Shown here: positions 14,914 to 23,537 of the stretch, piece after piece
Layout of the letters: each line of letters starts with the position of its first letter
Position numbering within the stretch: position 1 is the first letter of the stretch
DNA from: an uncultured Chthonomonadaceae bacterium
GTDB taxonomy: Bacteria > Armatimonadota > Fimbriimonadia > Fimbriimonadales > Fimbriimonadaceae
Length of the DNA stretch: 64,000 bases
Direction: 5' to 3'
Assembly: GCA_946479035.1 (NCBI GenBank)
Contig: CAMLDW010000007.1
Coordinates: forward strand, 15,985 to 79,984
Program-made: the position numbers and the translations under genes
Notes under the pieces: model-generated
What the model was told of the DNA's origin: nothing
The model's database searches: none
The model's input: the letters and a program-made list of their open reading frames with translations, nothing else

Positions 14914-16461
14914 ATGGGCTTTCGGGTGCATCTCGCCAGCGATTCCTACAGCGTCGAGCCTGGCGTGGCGGCCTCGGTCGGTCTGGACGTGACCAACGAC
15001 GGGTCTTCGCCGATCAAGGTGGAAGTGCAGGCGGAAGGTATCGATCCTGAATGGGTCGCTATCCCCGTCCCCGTCATCGAAGTCGCCGGGGGCGAGACCG
15101 TCTCCGAGCGTCTCTACCTAAAGCCTCCGCGCGAACCGGAGAGCCTTGCGGGCTCCTATCCGTTCGCGCTTCGCATTTCGGCTGTCGACGGCGAAGAGAA
15201 GAGGACCCTTCCCTGCTCGCTGGAAGTCAAGCCGTTCCACAACGTCAGCATCGACGTGCAGCCACGGCGCGGCCTGGTCTCGCTCGTCGCGCGGCAGACG
15301 GTGTTCCAGGTCACTGTGATGAACCTCGGTAACGTCGAGCACACTCTCAAGCTGTTCGCGACCGACCACGAGGAGATATTCTCTTACGAGTTCGACCACG
15401 AGCAGGTGACGGTCGCGCCAGGCGCCCAAAGGACGGTCGCGGTCACCGTAACGGCGAACAAACCGCCTCTGATGGCGAACGCGCGCCTGCAGCAGTTCAC
15501 GGTCTCGTGCCGCAGCCTGGACGACAAGACGATCGCCACCGCGACGCACGGTCAGGTCGAGCAGCGAGCGCTCGTGCCGCCAGGCATCCTCACCCTCGGC
15601 TTGCTATTGGTCTTCATCCTTGGCGCGTTCATCGTGCTGATGCCGAGAAAGCCGACCGTCGACACGCTCTCCGTGACTCCGGACAAGCTCTACCTCGGCG
15701 ACGCGTTCACCGTTAGCTGGACCTCTTCGCACGCCAAGTCGGTGAGGATCATCGTCGACGGCGCAGACTATGAAGACCTCAGCCCGTCCGGCTCCAAGAG
15801 CTTCTCTCCAGACAAGGAAGGCGACATTCATGTCGAAGTGTTCGCGATGAACGGGCAAAGGGCCGGCGACCCAAAGACCCGCCTCGTGGCAGTGCGGCAG
15901 CGGCCAGTGCCCCCCGAACCCAGGATTCTGGAGTTCGTTATAGACCCGACCGACCTCACGGTGGACCAGACCTTCCGAGTCAGCTACCGGCTGAGCGAGT
16001 CGGTGACGGACGCGATCCTCTACCCGACGAACCTCAAGCTCGACCCGCGCCAGGATAGCGTTGAGGTCGTCGCCAAGATAGCGGGCGAATACGACTACAA
16101 GATCGTGGCGAACAACGCCGCCGGCCAGACGACCGAGCAGTCCGTCCACGTGAAGGTCGTCAAGGGGAGCAAGGCCTCGATCATCGTGTTCCGGTCCGAC
16201 AAGGCAGTGGTCGACCCGCTGAACGGCCTGATCACGCTCGAATGGCAGACGCTCAACTCATATCGGCGCGAGCTCGTCTACGACAAAGTTACGGTCCCGC
16301 TCGATGAAGAGAGCGGAAAGCGGCAGTTCTCGATCGACCACCAGACCACCTTTACGCTGCGCGTGTGGGACGCCGACGGTGCGACCGCCGAAAAGACCGT
16401 CACCATAAGCACGGGATTCGGCGACACCTTCCCCACCAGCACGACTTCCGGGGGAGGGTGA
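14914..16461 (+). CDS. Single-pass membrane protein with Ig-like domains on both sides of the helix
   Basis: 515 aa. Residues 1-215 look like two beta-sandwich domains of CARDB/NPCBM-associated type (SVEPGVAASVGLDVTNDGSSP; VTVMNLGNVEHTLKLF; VTVAPGAQRTVAVTV). One hydrophobic helix at about 222-246 (PPGILTLGLLLVFILGAFIV) is followed by RK and three further Ig/PKD-like repeats (DTLSVTPDKLYLGDAFTVSW; EFVIDPTDLTVDQTFRVSY; IVFRSDKAVV). No N-terminal signal peptide is present. The start at 14914 is supported by the -10 box and the MGFRVHLASDSYSV beginning. Its stop lies 2 nt before the purH start. Function unknown; possibly a scaffold or envelope sensor. Confidence 0.7.
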   Translation: MGFRVHLASDSYSVEPGVAASVGLDVTNDGSSPIKVEVQAEGIDPEWVAIPVPVIEVAGGETVSERLYLKPPREPESLAGSYPFALRISAVDGEEKRTLPCSLEVKPFHNVSIDVQPRRGLVSLVARQTVFQVTVMNLGNVEHTLKLFATDHEEIFSYEFDHEQVTVAPGAQRTVAVTVTANKPPLMANARLQQFTVSCRSLDDKTIATATHGQVEQRALVPPGILTLGLLLVFILGAFIVLMPRKPTVDTLSVTPDKLYLGDAFTVSWTSSHAKSVRIIVDGADYEDLSPSGSKSFSPDKEGDIHVEVFAMNGQRAGDPKTRLVAVRQRPVPPEPRILEFVIDPTDLTVDQTFRVSYRLSESVTDAILYPTNLKLDPRQDSVEVVAKIAGEYDYKIVANNAAGQTTEQSVHVKVVKGSKASIIVFRSDKAVVDPLNGLITLEWQTLNSYRRELVYDKVTVPLDEESGKRQFSIDHQTTFTLRVWDADGATAEKTVTISTGFGDTFPTSTTSGGG

Positions 16462-16463
16462 CT

Positions 16464-17996
16464 TTGCCTAGGGCCCTTGTCTCGGTTACCGACAAGTCCG
16501 GCGTCACCGAGTTCGCGCTCGGTCTCGTCGCACTCGGCTTTGAGATCCTGAGCACGGGCGGAACAGCAAAGACGCTTCGCGGTTCCGGAGTCGCGGTCAT
16601 CGACGTGAGCGAGGTCACCGGCTTTCCCGAGATGCTCGATGGACGGATCAAGACGCTCCACCCGCTCGTGCACGGCGGTCTGCTCGGCGATCGGCGCAAC
16701 CCCGACCACGTCCGGCAGATGCGAGAAGCGGCCATCACGGGGATCGACCTGCTCTGCGTCAACCTCTACGCCTTCGAGCAGACGGTCTCCGGCGCGCACG
16801 ACCTTGACCAGGCCATCGAGAGCATCGACATCGGCGGGCCAGCGATGGTGCGCGCGGCCGCGAAGAACTGGGCGAACGTCGCGGTCGTCGTGGATCCGGC
16901 CGACTATCATAGCGTGCTTGAGGCGATCAAGAACGGCTCGATCGCCGACATGCGCCTCGCCCTGGCCGCAAAGGCGTTCCGCCACACGGCGTACTACGAC
17001 TCGGTCGTCTCGCGGTACCTCACACATGCTGCGGGCGATGAAGCCTTGACCGAAACCGTCACCGTCGGCCTTCGCAAGGCGCAAGAAATGCGCTACGGCG
17101 AGAACCCGCACCAGCGAGCCGCGCTCTACACCGACCCGCTGACCGGCGGAGGAGTCGCGCACGCAAGGCAGATCTGGGGAAAGGAGCTCAGCTACAACAA
17201 CGTCCTGGACAGCGAGGCCGCGTGGGAGCTCGTGTGCGACCTGCCGCAGGGCGCGTGTGCGATCATCAAGCACGGCAACCCCTGTGGCGCCGCGGTCGGC
17301 GCGGACTTTGGGGAGAGCTATCGCCTGGCGCGCGAGTCCGACCCGGTCTCGGCCTTCGGCGGCATCGCCGCCTTCAATGGGATCGTCGGCCCAGGCGCCG
17401 CAGAGGCGATGACCGAAAAGGGCAACTTTCTCGAGGTCATCCTAGCCACATCGTTCGCAGAAGAAGCCGCGGCCATGTTCCGCGACAGGGCCGGCTGGGG
17501 CCAGTCGGTCAGGCTCCTCGAGGTCCAGCCCTCCGCCTCAAATAGCTATCTGTCGGTCAGGTCCGTGCGCGGAGGGGCGCTGGTCCAGGATTCCGACGAG
17601 GAGCCGGAGCCGAACTGGCAAGCGGTCACGAAGACGGCCCCTAGCGAGGAACAGATGAGGGCCCTCCAGCTGGCCTGGAGCATCGTCCCGCACGTCAAGT
17701 CCAACGCCATCGTCGTCTGCACGGCCACCCGGCTCCTGGGGGTCGGCGCGGGCCAGATGAACCGGGTCCAGTCGGTCCGGCTTGCCCTGGCCCAGGCGGG
17801 CGAGGGGGCCAGGGGGGCCGCCCTGGCCAGCGACGCCTTTTTCCCCTTCCCGGACAGCATCGAGACCGCAGCCCAGGCCGGGATCGGCTGCATCGTCCAG
17901 CCTGGGGGCAGCAAGAAGGACGGCGAGGTCGTGGCCGCCGCCGACCGATTGTGTATCTCCATGGTCTTTACCGGCGTCAGACACTTTAGACACTAG
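16464..17996 (+). CDS. purH: Bifunctional AICAR formyltransferase / IMP cyclohydrolase
   Basis: 510 aa. The N-terminal IMP cyclohydrolase (MGS-like) domain has ALVSVTDKSGVTEFA, ILSTGGTAKTLR and GRIKTLHPLVHGGLL. The C-terminal AICAR transformylase domain has MRYGENPHQRAALY, SYNNVLDSEAAW, CAIIKHGNPCGAA and KSNAIVVCTATRLLGVGAGQ. It carries out the last two steps of de novo IMP synthesis in the cytosol. The TTG at 16464 is chosen since GGGGAGG lies 6 nt upstream; a GTG at 16458 overlapping the previous stop is the alternative. Codons near 17750-17860 are strongly G/C-biased (runs of ggcc and gggg). Confidence 0.96.
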   Translation: MPRALVSVTDKSGVTEFALGLVALGFEILSTGGTAKTLRGSGVAVIDVSEVTGFPEMLDGRIKTLHPLVHGGLLGDRRNPDHVRQMREAAITGIDLLCVNLYAFEQTVSGAHDLDQAIESIDIGGPAMVRAAAKNWANVAVVVDPADYHSVLEAIKNGSIADMRLALAAKAFRHTAYYDSVVSRYLTHAAGDEALTETVTVGLRKAQEMRYGENPHQRAALYTDPLTGGGVAHARQIWGKELSYNNVLDSEAAWELVCDLPQGACAIIKHGNPCGAAVGADFGESYRLARESDPVSAFGGIAAFNGIVGPGAAEAMTEKGNFLEVILATSFAEEAAAMFRDRAGWGQSVRLLEVQPSASNSYLSVRSVRGGALVQDSDEEPEPNWQAVTKTAPSEEQMRALQLAWSIVPHVKSNAIVVCTATRLLGVGAGQMNRVQSVRLALAQAGEGARGAALASDAFFPFPDSIETAAQAGIGCIVQPGGSKKDGEVVAAADRLCISMVFTGVRHFRH

Positions 17997-18013
17997 GCTG
18001 CATCTGCTATCAT
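17985..18013 (+). promoter_or_regulatory. Promoter for the small membrane protein at 18036
   Basis: TTTAGA (17985-17990) and TATCAT (18008-18013) are separated by 17 nt, a good housekeeping-type promoter. Both lie over and just after the purH stop codon. Confidence 0.5.
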
Positions 18014-18035
18014 AGGGGCAGTCAGGAGCAAGGCT

Positions 18036-18338
18036 TTGAAGAACCAGAACGATCTTATCGTTGCGGGTGCGGTGGTGCTAGTCTGCATCGGCGTCTCGCT
18101 GGCGTTTATGTTTACCAAGCGCGAACCGGTCAAGCCGCCCGCGCCGCCCGTCGTAGTCACCAAGGACGCCGAGCCTTCGGCAGCCTCTGTCGTATACGCC
18201 AACAGCCTGCCGGGCGAGGGCAGCGGCGGTCCTGGCGCGCAAGCTGGTGGCGCCAGTGCTATGGCGACCCCTAGCGGCGCAATGGCTACAGGCGTAGTCG
18301 GCGGCGGCGGCGGCGGCACGTCAGCAACCGCCAAGTAA
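18036..18338 (+). CDS. Small single-pass membrane protein with Pro- and Gly-rich tail
   Basis: 100 aa, TTG start with AGGAG 7 nt upstream. Residues 6-25 (DLIVAGAVVLVCIGVSLAFM) form a membrane helix, followed by a basic-to-proline linker (KREPVKPPAPPVVV) and a Gly/Ala/Ser-rich tail ending GVVGGGGGGTSATAK. It is likely a membrane anchor with a disordered extracytoplasmic tail. It is followed by a strong intrinsic terminator, so it has its own short transcript. Function unknown. Confidence 0.65.
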   Translation: MKNQNDLIVAGAVVLVCIGVSLAFMFTKREPVKPPAPPVVVTKDAEPSAASVVYANSLPGEGSGGPGAQAGGASAMATPSGAMATGVVGGGGGGTSATAK

Positions 18339-18357
18339 CGACCTCGGAAACGTTCTA

Positions 18358-18398
18358 AAGAAGCCCTGTCGGCCTGCCGCGCGCCGCGGGCTTCTTTT
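18358..18398 (+). terminator. Rho-independent terminator
   Basis: A 9-bp stem AAGAAGCCC (18358-18366) pairs with GGGCTTCTT (18388-18396), running straight into TTTT. The 21-nt loop can itself pair. It ends the transcript of the gene at 18036 and insulates the mre operon. Confidence 0.85.
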
Positions 18399-18449
18399 CC
18401 GTTTGGCAGGGCCTAAGGCGCGGGCCAAACAAACCGATGGTTAGAGTGC

Positions 18450-18496
18450 AAGGAAGCGCAACCGAGAGGTCCTCCCAAAGGACTGGCGCTTGCCTT
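18450..18496 (+). other. Structured leader upstream of mreB
   Basis: AAGG and AAGCGC (18450-18459) pair with GCGCTT and CCTT (18486-18496) through a single bulged G, giving a stem of about 10 bp. A second 5-bp hairpin sits inside (GTCCT 18469-18473 with AGGAC 18479-18483). The element ends 28 nt before the mreB ATG and has no T-run. It could be a leader regulating mreB; no known riboswitch class is recognised. Confidence 0.4.
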
Positions 18497-18524
18497 CCCC
18501 GACCCTCACGGCGGAACGCAACGC

Positions 18525-19595
18525 ATGGGTAGAAACGGCGCCCCGAACTTCTGGAAGAACATCCTACAAAAGCTGAGCCTTGACGTCGGAATCGACCTCG
18601 GAACGGCGAACACCGTCGTCTACGTCGCCGGCAAAGGCATCCAGATCCGGCAGCCGAGCGTCGTGGCCGTGGACAAGAACACCGGAAAGGTCCTCAAGGT
18701 GGGCGAAGAGGCCAAGCGCATGCTCGGGCGGACCCCCGGCAACATCGTCGCTATCCGACCGCTCAAGGACGGCGTCATCGCCGACTATGACCAGACCCTT
18801 GAGATGATCAAGGAGTTCGTCAGGATGGCGAGACGCAACCACGGGTTTGCGCTCTACAACACCGTCGTCGTCGGCATCCCCAGCGGAGTGACGGAGGTCG
18901 AGCGCGACGCCGTGCTAGACGCGTGCCGCAAAGCGGGCGCGCACAAGGCCTACGTCATCGAGGAACCGATGGCCGCCGCAATCGGCGCCGGTATGCCCGT
19001 CGGCGAGCCCGTCGGCTCGATGATCGTCGACATCGGCGGCGGCACGACCGAGGTCGCGGTCATTTCGCTCGCGGGGATCGTGCACTCGCGGTCCATCCGC
19101 ATCGCCGGTGACGAGATAGACGAGGCGATCGCCGCCTACGTCCGACGCGCCTACAACCTCTATATCGGTGAGCGCACAGCCGAACAGATCAAGATCGAGA
19201 TCGGCAGCGCGTTCCCGCTCGAGCACGAGCTGACGATGCCCGTCAAGGGCCGAGACCTCGTGACCGGCCTGCCTCGCAGCGCGGAGCTGACCAGCGAAGA
19301 GATCCGCGTCGCGATCCAAGAGCCGCTCAACGAGATCGTCGAGGCCGTCAAGCTGACCTTGGAGGCCACGCCCCCTGAGCTCGCTGCCGACTGCATGAAC
19401 AACGGGATCGTCCTCGCCGGCGGAGGCGCCCTCTTGCGCGGTATCGAACGCTTGATCGCCGAGGAGACCTCGATCCCCGTCCACGTCGCTCAGGACCCGC
19501 TGAGCTGCGTCGCCATCGGCACCGGGCGGATGCTCGACATGATCCACGAGGACGCCGCCATGCGGAAGGTCCTCGAGAGGGCCTCACGCACCTGA
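18525..19595 (+). CDS. mreB: Rod-shape-determining actin homologue MreB
   Basis: 356 aa. Actin-fold motifs are clear: phosphate-1 [14 protein letters not shown], connect-1 and adenosine regions with [13 protein letters not shown], phosphate-2 [14 protein letters not shown] and [14 protein letters not shown]. An N-terminal extension ([18 protein letters not shown]) contains a short amphipathic stretch that can bind membrane. MreB polymers at the inner face of the membrane guide lateral wall synthesis. First gene of mreBCD; its stop overlaps a CTG that is the likely start of mreC. Confidence 0.97.
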   Translation: MGRNGAPNFWKNILQKLSLDVGIDLGTANTVVYVAGKGIQIRQPSVVAVDKNTGKVLKVGEEAKRMLGRTPGNIVAIRPLKDGVIADYDQTLEMIKEFVRMARRNHGFALYNTVVVGIPSGVTEVERDAVLDACRKAGAHKAYVIEEPMAAAIGAGMPVGEPVGSMIVDIGGGTTEVAVISLAGIVHSRSIRIAGDEIDEAIAAYVRRAYNLYIGERTAEQIKIEIGSAFPLEHELTMPVKGRDLVTGLPRSAELTSEEIRVAIQEPLNEIVEAVKLTLEATPPELAADCMNNGIVLAGGGALLRGIERLIAEETSIPVHVAQDPLSCVAIGTGRMLDMIHEDAAMRKVLERASRT

Positions 19596-20395
19596 AAGAA
19601 CAGAAGAAGGTCGATTGGGTCGTCGTCGCTGGGCTCTGCTTCCTTGGCTTCGTGCTCGGACAGCTCCAGACCGTTGCGAAGAACAAGGGCCACACGGACT
19701 TCGTCACCCGCGCCGTGCAGTCGGTCGAATCATGGCCCGCGGGCGAGATCAATGCCGTCCTTGCTTTTGGTCAAAACATCAGCACAGGCGTACGGGACGC
19801 GCACCGGCTGAGGCAGGAGAACGCCGAACTGCGTGCGATTGCGCAAAGCGCCGAGATATACAACGAAGCCATCGACCGTGTGCAGAAACAGATCGACGCC
19901 CTCAACGCGATGGTCGGGTACGACGCGCCTGGCCCGTTCCAAAAGGTCTTTGCAGGCGTCGTCGGCTACTTCCCCAACGAGAACCGCATCACGCTGGACA
20001 AAGGCAGCGACGACGGGATCAAGCCGCACATGCCCGTCGTCGCCGCGGGCGGGCTCGTCGGTATCGTCGAGACAGTCGACAAGAGCCGTAGCCAGGTCCT
20101 GCTCGTCACTTCGCGGGCGATCCGGGTCGCGGCAAAGATCCTCGCGCAGCCGGACGTGCCAGGCATCCTCCGCGGCGAAACGCAGAACCGGCTCGTCTTT
20201 GAACTACTTGCCTCCGACGACGTGCACACCGGCGAGCAAGTAGTGACTTCCGGACACTCCGAAGACACGCCAGCCGGCATCTCGATCGGCATCGTGGTCG
20301 AAGTAATCGACGATCCCCAGTTCGGAACCAAGCGCGTGTTCGTCCTGCCGAACCTCCACATGGGCGCCGTCGATGAGGTGTTCGTCCTGAAATGA
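19592..20395 (+). CDS. mreC: Rod-shape-determining protein MreC, probably starting at CTG
   Basis: 267 aa if started at the CTG at 19592 (CTGA overlap with the mreB stop). This start restores the N-terminal membrane helix ([16 protein letters not shown]). The first ordinary start codon in frame is a GTG at 19652, which lies within the end of that helix and would remove it. The rest is typical MreC: coiled coil ([13 protein letters not shown], about 70-105), then two beta barrels with [36 protein letters not shown] and [17 protein letters not shown]. MreC links MreB and MreD to penicillin-binding proteins in the periplasm. It overlaps mreD by ATGA. Confidence 0.85.
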   Translation: MKEQKKVDWVVVAGLCFLGFVLGQLQTVAKNKGHTDFVTRAVQSVESWPAGEINAVLAFGQNISTGVRDAHRLRQENAELRAIAQSAEIYNEAIDRVQKQIDALNAMVGYDAPGPFQKVFAGVVGYFPNENRITLDKGSDDGIKPHMPVVAAGGLVGIVETVDKSRSQVLLVTSRAIRVAAKILAQPDVPGILRGETQNRLVFELLASDDVHTGEQVVTSGHSEDTPAGISIGIVVEVIDDPQFGTKRVFVLPNLHMGAVDEVFVLK

Positions 20396-20865
20396 ACAGG
20401 ACGAGGCCGTACATCGTCCTGCTCCTCGCCTTCTGGATCGCAGCGGCGCTGCAACAGACTGTCGCATACAAGTTCAGCCCACCCCCCGATTTTCTGATCG
20501 TCGTCGCGCTCTCCGCAGCCGTCATGTACGAGCCGGTCGTCGCGGCCCTGCTCGGCTTCATCGCTGGCGTGCTTCACGGGGGCGTCACAGGGTCCGACAC
20601 TGCGAACTTCGCGATCAGCCGCACGCTGGCCGCCTACGCCGCCGGCTACGTCAGCAGGCTCGAACTGGACGTCCGGCCCTGGTACGTAGCCCTGGTCGTC
20701 GCCGCAGGGACGGTCGTCATCCACCTGCTTATGATGATTCCGGCCCCCCCACCGACGGTCGGGAGCTACCTTCGGGATACAATCCTTGCGGCTTTGTACA
20801 ACGGCGTGCTCGCCTTTCCGATATACACGGTTCTGCGTCGCTCGCTGCGCCCCACGGTGAACTAG
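20392..20865 (+). CDS. mreD: Rod-shape-determining membrane protein MreD
   Basis: 157 aa, four to five membrane helices, the normal size for MreD. The motif-poor sequence includes YIVLLLAFWIAAALQQTVAY, PPDFLIVVALSAAVMYEP and ALLGFIAGVLHGGV, the last matching the typical G-F-x-x-G-L-x-x-D/G region. It overlaps the mreC stop by ATGA. The usual next genes mrdA and rodA are absent; glutamate dehydrogenase follows after 5 nt. Confidence 0.85.
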   Translation: MNRTRPYIVLLLAFWIAAALQQTVAYKFSPPPDFLIVVALSAAVMYEPVVAALLGFIAGVLHGGVTGSDTANFAISRTLAAYAAGYVSRLELDVRPWYVALVVAAGTVVIHLLMMIPAPPPTVGSYLRDTILAALYNGVLAFPIYTVLRRSLRPTVN

Positions 20866-20870
20866 CTCCG

Positions 20871-22124
20871 ATGACGACCCAAGAGAACGTCCTTGAAATG
20901 GCGCGCCGCCAGCTCGCGACGGCCGCCCGATACCTCGATCTCGACGAAGGGCTCCACAAGGCCCTCGCGCACTCCAAGAGGCAGGTCATCGTCAACTTTC
21001 CCGTCGTCATGGACAACGGCGAGGTCCAGGTCTTCCAGGGCTTCCGGGTGCAGCACAACGCCAGCCGCGGGCCCACCAAGGGAGGCATCCGCTACCACCA
21101 CCACGTCGACCTCGACGAGACCAGCGCGCTCGCGATGTGGATGACGTGGAAGTGCGCCGTCGTGAACATCCCGTTCGGTGGAGCCAAGGGCGGTGTCCGC
21201 GTCGACGTCAAGCGACTGAGCCGCCGCGAGCTGGAGAAGATGACGCGGCGCTTCGTGACGGAGATCACTGGCATCCTTGGCGAGCGCAGCGACATCCCCG
21301 CACCGGACATCGGCACCAACGCCATGGTGATGTCCTGGATCATGGACACCTTCTCCATGCACGCCGGATACACGGTGCCCGGAGTCGTGACCGGCAAGCC
21401 GATCGAACTGGGCGGGTCGGAAGGGCGCGTCGAAGCGACCGGCCGTGGAGTGATCGTCTCGCTCGAAGAGGCTGCCAAGACAGTCAACCTCGACCTGAAC
21501 GGCTGTACAGTCGCTGTGCAGGGGTTCGGCAACGTCGGCTCAGTCGCGGCAAGGCTCGCCGATGACATGGGCGCGAAGGTCGTAGCAGTCAGTGACGCCA
21601 AAGGGGGCATCTACAACCCCAAGGGACTGCCGATCCATGACCTCTTCCACCGCTACAGCGGCATCGACGGCGGCATCCACAACTTCAAAGACTGCGAGAG
21701 CGTCACGAACGAAGAGCTGCTCGAGCTCGACTGCCAGGTGCTCATCCCTGCAGCCATCTCGCAGCAGTTGCACAAAGGCAACGCCGACAAGGTCAAGGCA
21801 AAAATGATCGTCGAAGGCGCGAACGGCCCGACGACCCCGGACGCTGATGAGATATTCAACGACAAGGGCGTTCTGGTCGTCCCGGACATCCTCGCCAACG
21901 CCGGAGGCGTCGTCACCAGCTACTTCGAGTGGGTGCAGGACCTGCAGAACTTCTTCTGGGAAGAGGTCCAGGTCAACGAGAGGCTCGCCCGGATCATGCG
22001 CCACGCGTTCCACGCCGTCGACCAGACCATGCGCGCCCACAAGACCGACATGCGCACGGCAGCGATGATCATCGCCGTCAAGCGCGTCGCAGACGCCACT
22101 GTCATGCGCGGTATCTACCCGTAG
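20871..22124 (+). CDS. gdhA: Glutamate dehydrogenase (Glu/Leu/Phe/Val dehydrogenase family)
   Basis: 417 aa, the length of hexameric bacterial and archaeal GDH. Substrate-binding region: VQHNASRGPTKGGIRYHHHV and the catalytic-lysine segment NIPFGGAKGGVRVD, with APDIGTNAMVMSWIMD. The Rossmann domain starts at VAVQGFGNVGSVAARL. It interconverts glutamate and 2-oxoglutarate plus ammonium using NAD(P). Coenzyme preference cannot be settled by eye. The start lies 5 nt after mreD, so it may be co-transcribed with the mre genes. tRNA-Leu follows after 37 bp. Confidence 0.93.
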   Translation: MTTQENVLEMARRQLATAARYLDLDEGLHKALAHSKRQVIVNFPVVMDNGEVQVFQGFRVQHNASRGPTKGGIRYHHHVDLDETSALAMWMTWKCAVVNIPFGGAKGGVRVDVKRLSRRELEKMTRRFVTEITGILGERSDIPAPDIGTNAMVMSWIMDTFSMHAGYTVPGVVTGKPIELGGSEGRVEATGRGVIVSLEEAAKTVNLDLNGCTVAVQGFGNVGSVAARLADDMGAKVVAVSDAKGGIYNPKGLPIHDLFHRYSGIDGGIHNFKDCESVTNEELLELDCQVLIPAAISQQLHKGNADKVKAKMIVEGANGPTTPDADEIFNDKGVLVVPDILANAGGVVTSYFEWVQDLQNFFWEEVQVNERLARIMRHAFHAVDQTMRAHKTDMRTAAMIIAVKRVADATVMRGIYP

Positions 22125-22141
22125 CCGTCTGGGGCGACTGG

Positions 22142-22147
22142 TATAAT
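22142..22147 (+). promoter_or_regulatory. -10 box for the tRNA-Leu gene
   Basis: A consensus TATAAT lies 14 nt before the mature 5' end of tRNA-Leu. The -35 region (near 22119) has no clear match to consensus. Confidence 0.6.
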
Positions 22148-22161
22148 CGCTCCGCTCCCTT

Positions 22162-22247
22162 GCGCGGGTGGCGGAATTGGCAGACGCGCTACCTTGAGGT
22201 GGTAGTGCCCAAAAGGCGTGAAGGTTCGAGTCCTTTCCCGCGCACCA
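22162..22247 (+). tRNA. tRNA-Leu (anticodon GAG)
   Basis: The acceptor stem GCGCGGG (22162-22168) pairs with CCCGCGC (22237-22243), followed by discriminator A and a genome-encoded CCA. The anticodon stem-loop is CTACC-TTGAGGT-GGTAG with anticodon GAG. A long variable arm (type II tRNA, as for Leu and Ser) and the GTTCGAGTC T-loop are present. It would read CUC and CUU codons. Confidence 0.97.
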
Positions 22248-22271
22248 AGCTTAGTTTGCCTCTCCAGCGCG

Positions 22272-23537
22272 CTAGGCGGCGCGCCGGCCCTCAATGGCGG
22301 GCCGAGGTGCTTTGCCCGGCTCGTGCAGAAGCACGGCTTCGAACAGCCGCTCGTATTCTCCGGCCAGCTCGCTGATCGAAAACTGCCTGCGATAGGCGGC
22401 AAGGCCGTTCGCGCCCATCGCCTCGCGCACTTCCATTGGCAAGCGGATCAACGCCCGGACGCACTCGGCCAACGACTCCGCGTTCTCCGGCTCGAACGTG
22501 AGCCCAGCGTGAGACCGCGCCATGATCTCCGACGCGTCGCCCTCGACCCCGCACAGGATCGGTCGCCCTGCCAGAAGATAAGTCTGCGTCTTAGAAGGCA
22601 CAGTCAGTGCGAACAGAGGGGCCCTCTTCAGGTGCAGGATCAGCGCGTCGGCCGCCGACATGAGCGCAAACGCGCTGCGCCTCGACACCTGGCCGAAAAA
22701 CCTGACGTTGGGAAGACCGCGGCTGGCGGCCGACGACCTGAGCCGCTCCAGTTCGACACCCGCACCGACGATCGTAAACTTGACCTCAGGCAGATCGGAA
22801 AGCTTCTCTGCCGCTTCGAGCATCGTGTCCAAGCCCTGCGCAGCGCCGACGTTCCCGGCATAAACGACGTTGAACCCTTCGCTCAGCCAGCCCTCCTCCC
22901 CTCTCGCCGCGTTGTGCGCGTCCTCGTCCGCCCACTGCGGCAATACCAAGACCTTGCCCTCTTCAACGCCGCCTTGCACCAGGTGCTCCTTCATTCCCGC
23001 CGACGTCACAACGACTGCCGCCGCGCGCCTGTATAGGAACGCGCACGCCCTCTTTATCGCCCGCGTCACCCAGCTCTCTCGCACCATGCCGCTGCTCATC
23101 AGTGTCTCGGGCCACAGGTCGTGGACCTCTAGCACAAAAGGAGCGCGCTTGACCTTGCTGATCAGCCAGCCGGCGAGCGCGGTCGTCAGCGGCGGGTGGT
23201 GGATCCAAATCAGGTCCGGACTTCCGACGAGCAGCGGGCCCAAGAGCGTGGCAGCAGCGCCAAAGCTCGCATAACTGAGCGCGCGTCGCTTGACAGACCT
23301 GCTGTGGTCCGGAACCATCGGCACTCGCACTACGCGCACGCCTTCGATCTCCTCTCGCTTCCAAATCCTCTGCCTGTATCCGTCGTACACCTTGCCGAAC
23401 GGGTAGTTGGGGAACGAAGTGAGTGCGGTCGCCCTGTGACCGCGCCTCGCCATCTCGCGCGCTAGCACGGACGTGCGCGTATCGCACGGCTCCGGGCGGT
23501 AGTGCATCGAGATGAAGAGCAGTTCCATTTCTCTCAT
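22272..23537 (-). CDS. WbuB-like GT4 glycosyltransferase
   Basis: 421 aa. The N-terminus MELLFISMHYRPEP, then TSFPNYPFGKVYDGY, matches the WbuB family, which includes L-FucNAc transferases of O-antigen synthesis. The GT4 (GT-B) donor site is seen late: NVVYAGNVGAAQGLDT, VPSKTQTYLLAGRPILC and ENAESLAECVRALI. It probably adds the acetamido-dideoxy-L-sugar made by the three genes just upstream in the operon. The start at 23537 overlaps the previous stop (ATGA); ATG at 23528 is the alternative. Last gene of the polysaccharide locus, 24 bp from the convergent tRNA-Leu. Confidence 0.85.
   Translation of the reverse strand: MREMELLFISMHYRPEPCDTRTSVLAREMARRGHRATALTSFPNYPFGKVYDGYRQRIWKREEIEGVRVVRVPMVPDHSRSVKRRALSYASFGAAATLLGPLLVGSPDLIWIHHPPLTTALAGWLISKVKRAPFVLEVHDLWPETLMSSGMVRESWVTRAIKRACAFLYRRAAAVVVTSAGMKEHLVQGGVEEGKVLVLPQWADEDAHNAARGEEGWLSEGFNVVYAGNVGAAQGLDTMLEAAEKLSDLPEVKFTIVGAGVELERLRSSAASRGLPNVRFFGQVSRRSAFALMSAADALILHLKRAPLFALTVPSKTQTYLLAGRPILCGVEGDASEIMARSHAGLTFEPENAESLAECVRALIRLPMEVREAMGANGLAAYRRQFSISELAGEYERLFEAVLLHEPGKAPRPAIEGRRAA

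Noticed and set aside
22248..22271. Integration site (att) at the 3' end of tRNA-Leu
   Set aside because: No integrase gene, no repeat of the tRNA 3' end elsewhere in the window, and the neighbouring polysaccharide locus has similar composition to the rest.
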